Source: Lachnospiraceae bacterium NC2004 (GTDB taxonomy: Bacteria; Bacillota; Clostridia; Lachnospirales; Lachnospiraceae). From it: 64,000 nucleotides of DNA. The DNA is taken from the NCBI GenBank assembly GCA_000621905.1, contig JHXB01000002.1:310001-374000 (forward strand), in the 5' to 3' direction. Numbering within the stretch: position 1 is the first letter of the stretch; each line of letters starts with the position of its first letter. This document shows positions 50,413 to 60,651 of this stretch, piece by piece. The notes beneath the pieces are model-generated. The model had not been told where the DNA came from, did no database searches, and saw nothing but the letters and a program-made list of their open reading frames with translations. The translations under genes and the position numbers were made by a program.

Positions 50413-51567
50413 ATGCAGGGTGTAACTGTTAACGATGTACAACCGGATACAAGAGGCGTTAAGAGAAAGCGCAAAAAGGGTCATATCGACTACAATCTCT
50501 TGGTTGTGGTTGGTATATTGATGTCTTTTGGACTTGTGATGGTATATAGTTCGAGCTATTTTACCGCAAGTATCTCAAAAGTTGCGGGTTACGATCCTGC
50601 TTTTTACTTAAAGCACCAGGCTATATTCTCATTAGCAGGATTAGGCTTGGCGATATTTGTTAGTTTTATCGATTATCATTTTTGGTACAATAAAAGCTGG
50701 TTTTTGTACATTTTCGTAATTGCTCTTATGGTTTGGACACTTATTGCGGGTAACGAGATTAACGGTGCGAAACGTTGGATAACATTGTTTGGTATAACGT
50801 TTCAGCCTTCGGAGATTGCCAAGGTGGCTATTATCCTAAGCCTTGCCAAACTGCTTAAGATGAATTACAAGAGACTTAACCAGTTCCCTAAACTGCTTGT
50901 GATATGTGCTTATGTTGCGGTGCCTGTTGCACTTGCCGGTGTAGAGAATTTGAGTTCCGCAGTCATTATGGCGGGAATTATAGGTGTTATGTTGTTTTTT
51001 GCATTGCCTAAGCTTAGACATGTTTTATATCTTGGAGCAATAGCTGGAGTTGCACTCTTTATAATCTATCAAGCCAAGGACTACAGGCAGAACCGTTTTG
51101 ATGAATGGGCAAATGGTGGAGACGGCCTTACGGGTGCAGTTACACAGTCATCTGCTGCTATAAATGCTATCGGTTCCGGAGGATTGTTCGGCAAAGGAAT
51201 CGGACAGAGTCTTCAGAAAATGGGAACTCTTTCGGAGGCACATAATGATATGATTTTCTCTATCATTTGCGAAGAATTCGGATTTATCGGTGGAGTGGGA
51301 GTAATACTTCTCTTTGTCGTGTTGGTATACAGAATGTTCAGGATAGTGGTTAACTCGTATGATTTATACGGAGCGCTTATTGTTGTAGGTGTTATGACTC
51401 ACATCGGGTTGCAGGCACTTGTAAATGTTGCCGTTGTTACCGGAGTAATACCGAATACCGGTGTAACATTGCCGTTTATATCCTATGGTGGTACTTCGCT
51501 GCTGTTCCTGTTTGGAGAGATTGGACTTGTTCTCTCGGTTGCTAAATCCATGTTCAAGGAAGGATAG
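50413..51567 (+). CDS. ftsW: FtsW family peptidoglycan glycosyltransferase (SEDS)
   Basis: A 384-residue SEDS protein with about ten transmembrane segments after a basic cytoplasmic tail. VMVYSSSYFTA, GAKRWITLFGITFQPSE and TGVIPNTGVTLPFISYGGTSLL are family hallmarks; the catalytic Asp is likely in a large loop near AHNDMIFSIICEEFG. It polymerises lipid II with the class B PBP. It lies three bases after murD. A murG gene is missing after it. Confidence 0.95.
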   Translation: MQGVTVNDVQPDTRGVKRKRKKGHIDYNLLVVVGILMSFGLVMVYSSSYFTASISKVAGYDPAFYLKHQAIFSLAGLGLAIFVSFIDYHFWYNKSWFLYIFVIALMVWTLIAGNEINGAKRWITLFGITFQPSEIAKVAIILSLAKLLKMNYKRLNQFPKLLVICAYVAVPVALAGVENLSSAVIMAGIIGVMLFFALPKLRHVLYLGAIAGVALFIIYQAKDYRQNRFDEWANGGDGLTGAVTQSSAAINAIGSGGLFGKGIGQSLQKMGTLSEAHNDMIFSIICEEFGFIGGVGVILLFVVLVYRMFRIVVNSYDLYGALIVVGVMTHIGLQALVNVAVVTGVIPNTGVTLPFISYGGTSLLFLFGEIGLVLSVAKSMFKEG

Positions 51568-51569
51568 AT

Positions 51570-52319
51570 ATGGACAAAACAAATTTCACGGTGGTGGCCC
51601 CACGTAAGAAGAAAAAAGTTAATAAGGGACTTATTGCCGGGATAATTGTTATTTTGCTTGGGATAGGTATTGCGCTTGTCGCTACGCAGTTTAGTATCAA
51701 AGAAGTCGAGTTCAGCGGTAATGAGCATTATACCGATGAGGAGATGCTAAGGGAGCTTAAAAAGATTAACTACATCGACAATTCGTTGATTTATACGCTT
51801 AGATGCTCATTTAGAAAGCCTAAAGGCATACCGTTTGTCGAGTCTATGGATATAGATTATGTCAATAATCATAAGATTTCTGTAACCGTTTACGAGAAGA
51901 CGATGGCAGGATGCGTCGAGAATATGGGCGGTTACGTATATTTTGACAAGGACGGAATAGTTTTAGAGAGCAATTCCAAAAGGCTTGATGATGTTCCGCT
52001 TATTAAGGGATTGAAGTTTGATAAGATGGTTATAGGAGAGAAGCTTCCGTTTGAAGATAAGAAGACGGTTGGCTACATTCTCAACATAACTCAGCTTATC
52101 AGAAAATACGAACTTGACATTTCGACCGTTAAGTTTGAGAATTCTCAGGTATTCTTATACTACAAGAAGATTGTAGTTGCTTTGGGTTCTCCTGCAAATG
52201 TTGACGAGAAGATTGCGGAACTTCCCAACATGTTAAAGGAAGCCAAGGGACTTAAAGGAACTTTACACATGGAGAATTTTACGGTTAATTCAGGTATAGC
52301 TGCATTTGACCCTAAGTGA
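51570..52319 (+). CDS. ftsQ: Cell division protein FtsQ/DivIB
   Basis: A 249-residue bitopic protein: a short Lys-rich cytoplasmic tail, one transmembrane segment (about residues 21-43), and a POTRA domain (FSIKEVEFSGNEHYTDEEML) followed by the beta domain. It links FtsL/FtsB to the divisome. The start is two bases after ftsW. It is the last gene before the separate ftsZ promoter. Confidence 0.9.
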   Translation: MDKTNFTVVAPRKKKKVNKGLIAGIIVILLGIGIALVATQFSIKEVEFSGNEHYTDEEMLRELKKINYIDNSLIYTLRCSFRKPKGIPFVESMDIDYVNNHKISVTVYEKTMAGCVENMGGYVYFDKDGIVLESNSKRLDDVPLIKGLKFDKMVIGEKLPFEDKKTVGYILNITQLIRKYELDISTVKFENSQVFLYYKKIVVALGSPANVDEKIAELPNMLKEAKGLKGTLHMENFTVNSGIAAFDPK

Positions 52320-52413
52320 CAGGGAGTTTGATATCATTTTGTTGTGGTGGTTTGATTATTTTTTTCAATATCTTGTATTTTAGGGTTGATTATTTTTAAG
52401 AAAAACGATATTA

Positions 52414-52486
52414 TATAATGTGTGTAATTTGAGTGAAGTGATTTTATGTGAACTATAAGCCGTCAGATATAGGTATTGTCGGCTGT
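52414..52486 (+). promoter_or_regulatory. -10 box and leader hairpin of ftsZ
   Basis: TATAAT at 52414-52419 lacks a clear -35 at 17 bases. In the leader, AGCCGTCA (about 52458-52465) pairs with TGTCGGCT (about 52479-52486), with one mismatch, followed by GTTT. It could be a weak attenuator. Confidence 0.5.
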
Positions 52487-52522
52487 TTGCTATATTTGCT
52501 TTCGGATTAAGGAGGAAGTACA

Positions 52523-53794
52523 GTGTTCGAGATTAAGCCAAATGATGATCAAGCGCAACCTAAGATATTTGTTATCGGTGTAGGCGGTGGAGGTAACAAT
52601 GCCGTTAACCGTATGGCTGATGAACATATCGGAGGGGTTGAATTAGTTGGAATCAATACAGATAAGCAGACCTTAGACGCATGTAAGGCTCCTGTTAGAA
52701 TTCAGATTGGTGAGAAGCTTACCAAGGGACTCGGTGCAGGTGCTAAGCCTGAGATCGGTGCCAATGCTGTTGAGGAGAATCGCGAAGAGATTAAAGATTT
52801 GATTAAAGATGCTGATATGGTATTTGTTACCTGCGGTATGGGCGGTGGAACAGGTACAGGTGCAGCTCCTGTAGTTGCTGAGATTTCTAAGAGTCTTGGT
52901 ATTTTGACAGTAGGTGTTGTGACCAAGCCGTTCTCATTTGAGGGTAAGCCTCGTATGAACAACGCATTGTCAGGTATTGAGAGATTATCAGCCAATGTAG
53001 ATACATTGATTGTTGTTCCTAACGACAAGTTATTAGAGATATGTGACAAGAGAACTAAGCTTCCTGACGCGTTGAAGAAGGCTGATACAGTGTTACAGCA
53101 AGGTGTTCAGGGTATTACCGATCTTATATATCGTCCTGGTCTTATTGACCTTGACTTTGCTGATATTCAGACAGTTATGAGAGATAAGGGCGTAGCTCAT
53201 ATCGGTATCGGTAAGGCTTCAGGAGAGGACAAGGCGGTTCAGGCTATGAAGATAGCTATGAATAGTCCACTTTTAGAGACTACAGTTCATGGTGCTTCTG
53301 ATATCATTATCAATTTCTCAGGTGATATCGGTATTATGGATACCAATGAAGCTTTGGCATTTCTTAATGAAGAAGTTGGCGGAGAGCCTAATATTATATT
53401 TGGTACTGTTGAGAGTGGTGATGAGGTTGAGGACGAGATTAGCGTAACCATCGTTGCTACAGGACTTAAGGAAGGAAAGAGGGCTAAGAAGCCTGGCAAT
53501 ATGTTGAATGATTACATTGCTTCTACATATTCTCAGGGAGCAGCTCCTAAGACATCTGTTGCGCCACAGCCTAAGACTACAGTTTCTACTCCGGTTAGTT
53601 CTCAGCCGGGTGTTACTGCTACTTCTACAGCTGTTCCTACACAGCCTGTTCAGCAGCAGACTCAGCCTGTTCAGCAGACAATGACACAACCTGCCGATAC
53701 ATTGAGACCAACTGAGCAGGGTACATTTGCAACTCCTCCGCAGGAGAAGAACAGCAAGATAGTCATTCCTGATTTCTTGTTATCAAGAAAGTAA
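52523..53794 (+). CDS. ftsZ: Cell division protein FtsZ
   Basis: A 423-residue tubulin-like GTPase. It shows [13 protein letters not shown], the tubulin signature [10 protein letters not shown], and NDKLL with the T7 loop DFADIQTVM. The variable linker (about residues 320-405) is Gln/Thr/Pro-rich with repeated QPVQQ words, and the C-terminal peptide reads [12 protein letters not shown]. The start is GTG at 52523, preceded by AAGGAGGA. It forms the Z ring. Confidence 0.97.
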   Translation: MFEIKPNDDQAQPKIFVIGVGGGGNNAVNRMADEHIGGVELVGINTDKQTLDACKAPVRIQIGEKLTKGLGAGAKPEIGANAVEENREEIKDLIKDADMVFVTCGMGGGTGTGAAPVVAEISKSLGILTVGVVTKPFSFEGKPRMNNALSGIERLSANVDTLIVVPNDKLLEICDKRTKLPDALKKADTVLQQGVQGITDLIYRPGLIDLDFADIQTVMRDKGVAHIGIGKASGEDKAVQAMKIAMNSPLLETTVHGASDIIINFSGDIGIMDTNEALAFLNEEVGGEPNIIFGTVESGDEVEDEISVTIVATGLKEGKRAKKPGNMLNDYIASTYSQGAAPKTSVAPQPKTTVSTPVSSQPGVTATSTAVPTQPVQQQTQPVQQTMTQPADTLRPTEQGTFATPPQEKNSKIVIPDFLLSRK

Positions 53795-53801
53795 TTATTA
53801 T

Positions 53802-53828
53802 GGGATACTTATTTTAGTATCCCTTTTT
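53802..53828 (+). terminator. Intrinsic terminator after ftsZ
   Basis: A perfect 8-bp stem (53802-53809 with 53816-53823) is followed by T5. Confidence 0.85.
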
Positions 53829-53854
53829 AAGACTATATATAAGCGAGGTATGTA

Positions 53855-54190
53855 ATGGCAACTAAAGCAACTAAGTCGGCTGCGTCAACTAAGTCGGCAA
53901 GTAAGACTAAGGCTGCAACCAAGAAGGTAAGTGTGGCCAAGAAGACTACACCAGCTAAGAAGACTACTATTACTGCTAGAGATCCGCAATTTATCATTGA
54001 ATACGCCAATCAGCGTATATCTACCGATGACATCCTTAAGAAGATTAAGGATGATCTTAAGAGCAAGGGAGCTAAAGGGACAGCCACTAAGGCATTGGAC
54101 ATTTATGTTCAGCCTGAGAATAACGATGTGTACTACGTTTCCAACTCCGGTACTGTTAAGGAGATAACGGGTAAAGTAGATTTGATATGA
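53855..54190 (+). CDS. DUF6465 family protein with Lys/Ala-rich N-terminus
   Basis: A 111-residue protein. The first 45 residues are almost only Lys, Ala, Ser, Thr and Val, like a histone H1 tail. Residues 46-111 form a compact alpha/beta domain (FIIEYANQRISTDD, ALDIYVQPENNDVYYV) of the DUF6465 family, whose function is unknown. A role in nucleoid or RNA binding is possible from the basic tail (inference). It has terminators on both sides, so it is monocistronic. Confidence 0.75.
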   Translation: MATKATKSAASTKSASKTKAATKKVSVAKKTTPAKKTTITARDPQFIIEYANQRISTDDILKKIKDDLKSKGAKGTATKALDIYVQPENNDVYYVSNSGTVKEITGKVDLI

Positions 54191-54222
54191 TAAGCTTTTC
54201 GTCTTCACGAGTTATGATAAGT

Positions 54223-54266
54223 GGTTATTGTGATTATAAATAATTGCAATAACCATTATTTTTTTA
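54223..54266 (+). terminator. Intrinsic terminator after the DUF6465 gene
   Basis: GGTTATTG (54223-54230) pairs with CAATAACC (54247-54254), followed by a long T run. Confidence 0.8.
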
Positions 54267-54285
54267 GATTTAAGAGGTGAATCTT

Positions 54286-57200
54286 ATGAATATGAGCGGT
54301 GATAATGTAATTGATTTTATTACTTCAGAAAGCCTTAAGAAACAGTATCTTGAGATACTTATAGATAAAACGGATATCGGTGTTGTTCAATGCGAAGTCA
54401 ACCCTACTTTGAGTGTTAAGGTTGCCAATGAATATTTTTATCGTATGATTAATGTCGAGAAGAATGCGTTTGACGAGTTATACCATGGAAGTTTTATGGA
54501 GATTGTCAATAATACAGATAGGCTCGATTTTAAGCAGAAGATTAAGAAATCTGCCAAGAAAGGTACTGATATCGAGGCGGAGATTCACCTTAAGAGAGGA
54601 GACCATGATAGGTTTCTTGTGCATTTTCAGGGAATATATGTCCAGGATCCTGATACGGAATCTGATTATATTGTAGCTATAATCAAGGATATAGATCACT
54701 TGAAGAAGGTTGAGAAGGAACTTAAGTTCCAGAGTGTAAGGTATCATGTTCTTAAGAAGATAACCAATGAGCCGGTATTTGAGTATGATGATCTCTCTGA
54801 CACCATGGTTATATCATTTAACGGAGAAGACAGGGATTCTTCTATTATTCATAATTTTAGAAGTGAGTTGAGAAACAGTGGATATGTTGCGCCTGAAGAT
54901 GTTGAGAGATTTCTTAAAGCATTTGACGAGTCACTTAATTTGGACGAGTTAAGTATTCAGGAGCTTAGGACTAACATTTTCGACGGTGAATATGTATGGT
55001 ATAGAGCTGTATATACTACTATTGTTGATACTGATTCAGGTATCAGAAAGCTTATCGGTAAGATGGAGAATATCAATTCCACCAAGGTTAAGCAGATGGA
55101 GCTTCTTAGAAAGTCGATGTATGACCCGCTTACCAAGCTTTATAACAGAGTTACGGCAAGGCATTACATTGATGAGTTCTTGAGTAAACTTCCCGATAGT
55201 CAGCATGCCTTAATGATTGTGGATATCGACAATTTCAAGATGGTTAATGACAATCTGGGTCATCTTTTTGGTGATACTGTGCTCACTAACTTTTCTGAGC
55301 AGCTTTCGTCTATATTTTCTGAGGACGAGGTTGTTGGACGTATTGGTGGAGACGAGTTTATGGTATTTCTTCCGGAAGTCAGTGAGGAAGAGATTAGACA
55401 TAAAGGTGAGCTTGCCTGCAAGATATTTGAACATGTGTATTCAGGTAACTTGAGCGAGATTAATGTTTCTACAAGTATAGGTGTAAGTGTTTATCCTAAT
55501 GACGGTTCTGATTACGAGAGCCTTTTTAGGGCCGCAGATCAGGCTTTATATGTATCTAAACAGAACGGTAAGAATCAATACAATTTTTACAGTACAGAGT
55601 TTGAGGATGTCCTAGCATCTGATGAGCAGTCTCTCGGCGAGCATTACAAGATGGAGAACACAAGAGAGAATCGCAATAATCAGGCTACTAGAGACATGAT
55701 TGAATTTGCGTTCCATATCTTGACGGAGACCAAAGATGTAGAGAGTGGTATAGGTCTTGTTTTGGAATCTCTTTGTAAGCGACTTGACATACAGTGCGGA
55801 ATGCTATACGAGGAGAGGGTTGTTGGAGATGGCGTGACCTTGAGCTTCTTTTGGGACAAGGTTCATGGACTTATCACCAACACAAGTGCGAGAACTCTTA
55901 ATCTAAGAGATTGGGCTGAACTGTCTACAATATTTGCAGAGAATGCGCAATGCCTTGTCGATGATATTGATACGGTTAAGAATGTACCTAATTTCTACGA
56001 GTATTTAGAGTCGATAGAGGCAGGTTCGTTTCTGGCCGAGGCTATTAAGGACGATGGAGATATTGATGGTGCGCTCATACTTATAAGTAAGGGTGGCGGC
56101 GATGTCTTTGGAAGTGATGAGAAGAATATGGTTAGAGTCATCGTTAAGATTATCACATCATATCTTCTTCAAATCAGATATAATGAGCGTGTTAACCGAA
56201 AGATTGACAGGCTTACCAACTATGATGTTGTGACCGGAAGGTATCACTTTGATAAGTTTAAGAGTGTGTTAAGGGAGATTCTTGACTGGGATGATGTTGA
56301 TGATGACCAGCAGTTTGTAATCTTTTACACTGATATTTCTGGATTTAAGAATATCAACGACATCTATGGTTATGCGATAGGTGACCAGGTACTGTACGAG
56401 TTGTCTGAGCTTATCAGAAAATGGAAGGGGTTCGTTATCGGATGTAGGGATTACGCGGATCATTTTGTGACTCTTGTTAAGACTAAGAAGAGTGTTGATC
56501 CTGAAGATCTTGTTAAGCAGATGAATGCTCAGTTCCAAGAGAAACAGACAAGGTTTATAAGACACGCACTCAGTCTGTCTACTGGTGCGTATATTATCAA
56601 TGATTTTTCTGAAAATGTTTCGCAAATGATAGATAAGGCCAATATCGCAAGAAAGTATGTTAAGAAGAGAGCACATCATGAATTTAAGATTTATGATACT
56701 ACTTTAGATGAGCGACACAGGAAGAGTCAGGTTATCGAGGATACCATGGAGAATGCGCTTCAACATGGAGAGTTTAAGGTGTTTATGCAGCCTAAGTACG
56801 ACTTAAAGACCGGCAAGATTGTTGCAGCAGAGGCGCTTACTCGTTGGCAGAAGCCGGATAAGGGATTTATGTTTCCTGACGACTTCATTCCTGTATTTGA
56901 GCAGAACGGATTTATTACACAGGTTGATTTTTATGTTTTGGAGGTTGTTTGTAAGACACTTAGAGAGCGCATCAGAGAGCATCAGCCTAATGTTAACATT
57001 TCCATCAATCAGAGTAGGTATCTTCTCCATGATGAGCAGTATATAAGCAAGATTGAACACATGATGGACAGGTATAATGTTCCGCCTGAACTTCTTGAAT
57101 TTGAGCTTACAGAGTCGCTGTTCTTTGAAGACAGTAAAGCTATGATAGATATTATGCATCAGCTTAAACAACTTAATCTTCAGGTTTCGATTGACGATTT

Positions 57201-57492
57201 CGGTTCTGGTTATTCGTCGCTTAACGTGCTTAAAGATGTTCCTGCTGATGTTATCAAGCTTGATAAGGAATTCTTGAATGAGAAGGAGAGTTCTAAGGAG
57301 AGCGAGATTATCATTCAAAAGACCGTAGAGATGGCTAAGGAACTCAATAAGCGTGTCATATGTGAGGGTGTAGAGACTATTGAACAGGTCGAGTTTCTTA
57401 AGAGTATTGGATGTGATATGGTTCAAGGTTTCTACTATGCTAAGCCTATGCCTATGGACGAGTTCTTTGAGAGGCTTGAAAGTGAAATGTAG
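54286..57492 (+). CDS. PAS-GGDEF-GAF-GGDEF*-EAL cyclic di-GMP signalling protein
   Basis: A 1068-residue soluble protein. Two PAS-like domains fill residues 1-270. The first GGDEF domain has the intact signature at 354-358 and so should make c-di-GMP. A GAF-like domain follows (about 460-630). The second GGDEF fold (about 650-800) has CRDYADHF in place of the signature and is probably inactive. The EAL domain (about 820-1068) keeps EAL at 849-851, NISINQSR, ELTES, DDFGSGYSSL and KLDKEF, so it is likely an active phosphodiesterase. ATG 54286 follows AGAGGTG. It is monocistronic and the signals are unknown. Confidence 0.9.
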   Translation: MNMSGDNVIDFITSESLKKQYLEILIDKTDIGVVQCEVNPTLSVKVANEYFYRMINVEKNAFDELYHGSFMEIVNNTDRLDFKQKIKKSAKKGTDIEAEIHLKRGDHDRFLVHFQGIYVQDPDTESDYIVAIIKDIDHLKKVEKELKFQSVRYHVLKKITNEPVFEYDDLSDTMVISFNGEDRDSSIIHNFRSELRNSGYVAPEDVERFLKAFDESLNLDELSIQELRTNIFDGEYVWYRAVYTTIVDTDSGIRKLIGKMENINSTKVKQMELLRKSMYDPLTKLYNRVTARHYIDEFLSKLPDSQHALMIVDIDNFKMVNDNLGHLFGDTVLTNFSEQLSSIFSEDEVVGRIGGDEFMVFLPEVSEEEIRHKGELACKIFEHVYSGNLSEINVSTSIGVSVYPNDGSDYESLFRAADQALYVSKQNGKNQYNFYSTEFEDVLASDEQSLGEHYKMENTRENRNNQATRDMIEFAFHILTETKDVESGIGLVLESLCKRLDIQCGMLYEERVVGDGVTLSFFWDKVHGLITNTSARTLNLRDWAELSTIFAENAQCLVDDIDTVKNVPNFYEYLESIEAGSFLAEAIKDDGDIDGALILISKGGGDVFGSDEKNMVRVIVKIITSYLLQIRYNERVNRKIDRLTNYDVVTGRYHFDKFKSVLREILDWDDVDDDQQFVIFYTDISGFKNINDIYGYAIGDQVLYELSELIRKWKGFVIGCRDYADHFVTLVKTKKSVDPEDLVKQMNAQFQEKQTRFIRHALSLSTGAYIINDFSENVSQMIDKANIARKYVKKRAHHEFKIYDTTLDERHRKSQVIEDTMENALQHGEFKVFMQPKYDLKTGKIVAAEALTRWQKPDKGFMFPDDFIPVFEQNGFITQVDFYVLEVVCKTLRERIREHQPNVNISINQSRYLLHDEQYISKIEHMMDRYNVPPELLEFELTESLFFEDSKAMIDIMHQLKQLNLQVSIDDFGSGYSSLNVLKDVPADVIKLDKEFLNEKESSKESEIIIQKTVEMAKELNKRVICEGVETIEQVEFLKSIGCDMVQGFYYAKPMPMDEFFERLESEM

Positions 57493-57536
57493 GTATTAAC
57501 AATGACTTTTGTTTATATACATTAAAATAATATTAA

Positions 57537-57567
57537 AAAAAAGAGCCTTCGGGCTCTTTTTTGATTG
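57537..57567 (+). terminator. Intrinsic terminator with TTCG loop
   Basis: GAGCC-TTCG-GGCTC, flanked by a run of A before and T after, at 57537-57563. A strong and symmetrical structure. Confidence 0.9.
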
Positions 57568-57593
57568 ACTGTAACAAGGTGATATTGTATAAT
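57565..57593 (+). promoter_or_regulatory. Sigma-A promoter of the chemotaxis receptor
   Basis: TTGACT at 57565-57570, a 17-base spacer and TATAAT at 57588-57593. Confidence 0.8.
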
Positions 57594-57680
57594 ACTGACT
57601 ATAGTGTACGGCATTTTTGTGCATGGTTTACAATCCTATGACTGCACACACATCACATAAGATGAAAAGGAGATTATATT

Positions 57681-59396
57681 ATGCTAAAAAGATTATCTAA
57701 CAAACTCGCACTTATGACTTTGATTCCGATTTTAGCTGTATGCATTGCACTCTGTGTGATTGCTTCTTTGGAAGTTAAGGGCAATATGGAGGAAGCGGAG
57801 TTTAATCAACTTAAGAGTGTGACCAAGTCAATTAAGGACATGTTACATGTAACTACAGATGAGACTATTGTTCTCAACGAGGATGAGACGCTCTCTTTAG
57901 GAGGAACTAACCTCAACGAGCATATTGAGGTGTTTGACGAGCTTAAAGAAGAGAGAAATATTGATGTAACATTATTCTATGGCGACACCAGACGACTTAC
58001 AACCATCAAGGACAAGGCTTCGGGCGACCGACTTGTGGGAACACAGGCAACGGACGCTGTTATAGAGACGGTTCTTAAGGGTGGCAAGGATATGACGTCA
58101 GATACCGTTGTTATCAATGATATTCCTTACTTTGTATATTATGCACCTATGCAGGATGCTGATGGTAAGACTATCGGTATGTACTTTGCGGGTAAACCAA
58201 AGGCTACTGTTGAGAAATCAATTAAGTCGGTTATTGTTAAGATGGTGGTAATTGCTGTTATATTTACCATAGTATGTGCTGTTATTGCAATAATGATTGG
58301 TAACGGAATTGCTAATGCTGTTAAATATGCATCAAGTGAGGTGCAGAAGATTGCGAGTGGAGATTTGAGTGCGCTCAATGATCCGGCTTATGCCAATAAG
58401 ATACAGAATCGTGGAGATGAGATTGGCGCGGTTATGGATGCCACGATTTCTTTAAGAGACAGGTTTGAAGACATTGTAGGTAAGATTAAGCAGGCTGCTT
58501 CTCAGCTTGAGGACACATCTGTTGAACTTGCTAAGTCATGTGAGAGTGCATATATGATGACCAATGATGTGTCTACTGCAGTTGATGAGGTTGCCAATGG
58601 TGCGACCAATCAGGCTGCTTCAACAATGGAAGCACAGAATCAGACAGTTGTATTAAGCGGAGCGGTAACAACAATCTCTGATAATGTAACCGAGCTTTAT
58701 AACAATGTTGAGAATATGATAGATTCAAGCAAGGTTGTTAACAGCAACATGGACGAGCTTCTTAAGTCTAACGAGGAGACATTGGTTGCGGTTGAGAAGA
58801 TTAATGAGCAGGAGTCAATTACAGCCGAATCTGTAAGGTCTATTCAGAAAGCGGCTGATATGATTACAGATATAGCAAGTCAGACCAATCTTCTTTCACT
58901 CAATGCTTCTATTGAGGCAGCGAGAGCAGGAGAGGCCGGACGTGGATTTGCGGTTGTTGCTTCTGAGATTTCAGGACTAGCAGAGCAGTCTAACGCATCT
59001 GCTAAAGAGATTTCTGTTATTATTGAACAGCTCTTAAGAGAGTCTGCAACATCACTTGAAGTTGCTAAGAACCTTAAGGAAGTTGCAGAAGTTCAGGGCG
59101 ACAGAATTACAGAGACCAAGGACGCTATTGATGTTCTTGCTGCAGGCATAGAACAGACCGGTAAGAGCAGCAGTGCTATCGAAGGTCAGGTTTCTGAGAT
59201 ATCGGGCGCCAGAGATAGTATTGTGGATCAGGTTGATTCGCTGTCAGCTATCTCAGAGGAGAATGCTGCGAGCGCTGAAGAGACAACTGCAAGTACCGCA
59301 GAGCTTAACGAGATGCTTCAGGTATTAAATGCCGATTCCGAAGAACTTTCAGCAATTGCAACTGAGCTTAATAATGAGATTGCATTTTTCCATTAA
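57681..59396 (+). CDS. Methyl-accepting chemotaxis protein
   Basis: A 571-residue receptor. The transmembrane segments are about residues 10-30 and 185-210, with a single-Cache-type sensor between them ([42 protein letters not shown]). A HAMP linker and the long signalling coiled coil with its hairpin tip around [20 protein letters not shown] follow. It controls a CheA kinase, which is not in the window. AAAAGGAG precedes the ATG. It is monocistronic, with its own promoter and terminator. Confidence 0.95.
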   Translation: MLKRLSNKLALMTLIPILAVCIALCVIASLEVKGNMEEAEFNQLKSVTKSIKDMLHVTTDETIVLNEDETLSLGGTNLNEHIEVFDELKEERNIDVTLFYGDTRRLTTIKDKASGDRLVGTQATDAVIETVLKGGKDMTSDTVVINDIPYFVYYAPMQDADGKTIGMYFAGKPKATVEKSIKSVIVKMVVIAVIFTIVCAVIAIMIGNGIANAVKYASSEVQKIASGDLSALNDPAYANKIQNRGDEIGAVMDATISLRDRFEDIVGKIKQAASQLEDTSVELAKSCESAYMMTNDVSTAVDEVANGATNQAASTMEAQNQTVVLSGAVTTISDNVTELYNNVENMIDSSKVVNSNMDELLKSNEETLVAVEKINEQESITAESVRSIQKAADMITDIASQTNLLSLNASIEAARAGEAGRGFAVVASEISGLAEQSNASAKEISVIIEQLLRESATSLEVAKNLKEVAEVQGDRITETKDAIDVLAAGIEQTGKSSSAIEGQVSEISGARDSIVDQVDSLSAISEENAASAEETTASTAELNEMLQVLNADSEELSAIATELNNEIAFFH

Positions 59397-59420
59397 TTAG
59401 TATATATTGTTTATAGTGAG

Positions 59421-59450
59421 GAGGCTGTCAATTACGATAGCCTCTTTTTA
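59421..59450 (+). terminator. Intrinsic terminator after the chemotaxis receptor
   Basis: GAGGCTGTC (59421-59429) pairs with GATAGCCTC (59436-59444), one G-T pair, followed by T5. Confidence 0.85.
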
Positions 59451-59473
59451 ATTTTTAAGATAGGAGTAATAAT

Positions 59474-60382
59474 ATGTACGATATTGTTGTAATTGGTGCA
59501 GGAACTGCAGGAATGACAGCGGGTCTTTATGCAGCCAGAGGCGGTATGAAGGTTATTGTTTTAGAAGGAGAGGGTTACGGCGGTCAGATAGTTGTTTCGC
59601 CTGAGGTCGAGAACTATCCGGGCATTCCTAATATTAGTGGATATGATTTTTCTGAAGGGTTATATAAGCAGATGCTTGACTGTGGAGCAGAATACAAGCA
59701 GGCTAATGTAACTAGGATAGAAGGCGATTTTGGTAGCTTTAAGGTTTATACCGATTCGGAAGCATTTGACGCTAAGACAGTAATTTTGGCTACAGGTGTT
59801 AAGAACAGAAAGCTTGGCCTTTCTAACGAGGAGCAGATGACGGGACTTGGCGTTTCTTACTGTGCTACCTGTGATGGCAATTTCTTTAGAAAAAAGACTG
59901 TTGCCGTTAACGGTGGAGGCAATACAGCTTTAGAGGATGCTATCTTCCTTTCTAAGATATGCGAGAAGGTTTATGTTATTCATAGGCGTAACGCTTTCAG
60001 AGGAGAGGAAGCATATGTTAAGCAGCTTAAGGCTCTTGATAATGTTGAGATTATGACTCCTTATACCGTTGATTCCATTAACGGAACCGAGAGAGTTACT
60101 TCGCTTACACTTAATAACGCTGAGACTAATGATAAGGTTGATATTGACGTTAACGGGTTGTTTGTTGCGATTGGCCAGGTTCCTAATAATCAAGCATTTG
60201 CAGATGTTGTGGAACTTGATGAAGCAGGCTATATCAAGGCTTTAGAAGATACACTTACTTCTAAGAAGGGTATATATGCGGCTGGAGATTGTAGAACTAA
60301 GGAAGTCAGACAGCTTGCAACGGCGGCAGCAGACGGTGCGACTGCAGCGTATAAGGCTATTAATGATATTAACCTAATGTAA
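59474..60382 (+). CDS. trxB: Thioredoxin-disulfide reductase
   Basis: A 302-residue FAD- and NAD(P)H-dependent reductase. It has FAD motif GAGTAGMTAGLYAARGG (residues 8-24), redox-active cysteines in CATCDG, the NADPH motif GGGNTALEDA and the FAD C-terminal motif YAAGDC. The NADPH motif opens VNGGGN where most TrxBs have GGGDS or GGGNA, so a related low-molecular-weight reductase cannot be excluded. AGGAG precedes the ATG. Confidence 0.9.
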   Translation: MYDIVVIGAGTAGMTAGLYAARGGMKVIVLEGEGYGGQIVVSPEVENYPGIPNISGYDFSEGLYKQMLDCGAEYKQANVTRIEGDFGSFKVYTDSEAFDAKTVILATGVKNRKLGLSNEEQMTGLGVSYCATCDGNFFRKKTVAVNGGGNTALEDAIFLSKICEKVYVIHRRNAFRGEEAYVKQLKALDNVEIMTPYTVDSINGTERVTSLTLNNAETNDKVDIDVNGLFVAIGQVPNNQAFADVVELDEAGYIKALEDTLTSKKGIYAAGDCRTKEVRQLATAAADGATAAYKAINDINLM

Positions 60383-60398
60383 TCCGGAGGATGAACTA

Positions 60399-60650
60399 TT
60401 GGGGAGATTTTGGTATACCAACAAAGAATATGCTCAGATGATATATGAGCTTACCGGAGTATGGGCGGACAGGGCTACATATACTGATGACAACAGTGAG
60501 TACAGACTATTCTACTACTCTGATAAATCAAAAGCTATTAAAGATAAGTATGATTCGATAGCTGAAAGAGTTACTAAAGCTGAAGGCGGAGATATGAGGT
60601 GGTCCTCATATAATTCCTGTCTTATATTAACTGCAAATGAAAGGAGCTAA
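60399..60650 (+). CDS. Small conserved-looking protein of unknown function
   Basis: An 83-residue protein, rich in Tyr and Ser, not recognised. The start is TTG at 60399, with GGAGG eight bases upstream. It follows trxB by 16 bases and ends just before the GNAT ATG, so it is probably cotranscribed with both. Without a homologue search its reality rests on the ribosome site and the tight packing. Confidence 0.6.
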   Translation: MGRFWYTNKEYAQMIYELTGVWADRATYTDDNSEYRLFYYSDKSKAIKDKYDSIAERVTKAEGGDMRWSSYNSCLILTANERS

Positions 60651-60651
60651 T

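Noticed and set aside
56803-57426. Minus-strand frame of 207 codons inside the EAL domain
   Set aside because: It is antisense to well conserved EAL motifs and its sequence is Leu/Asn/Ile-rich shadow without any recognisable pattern.
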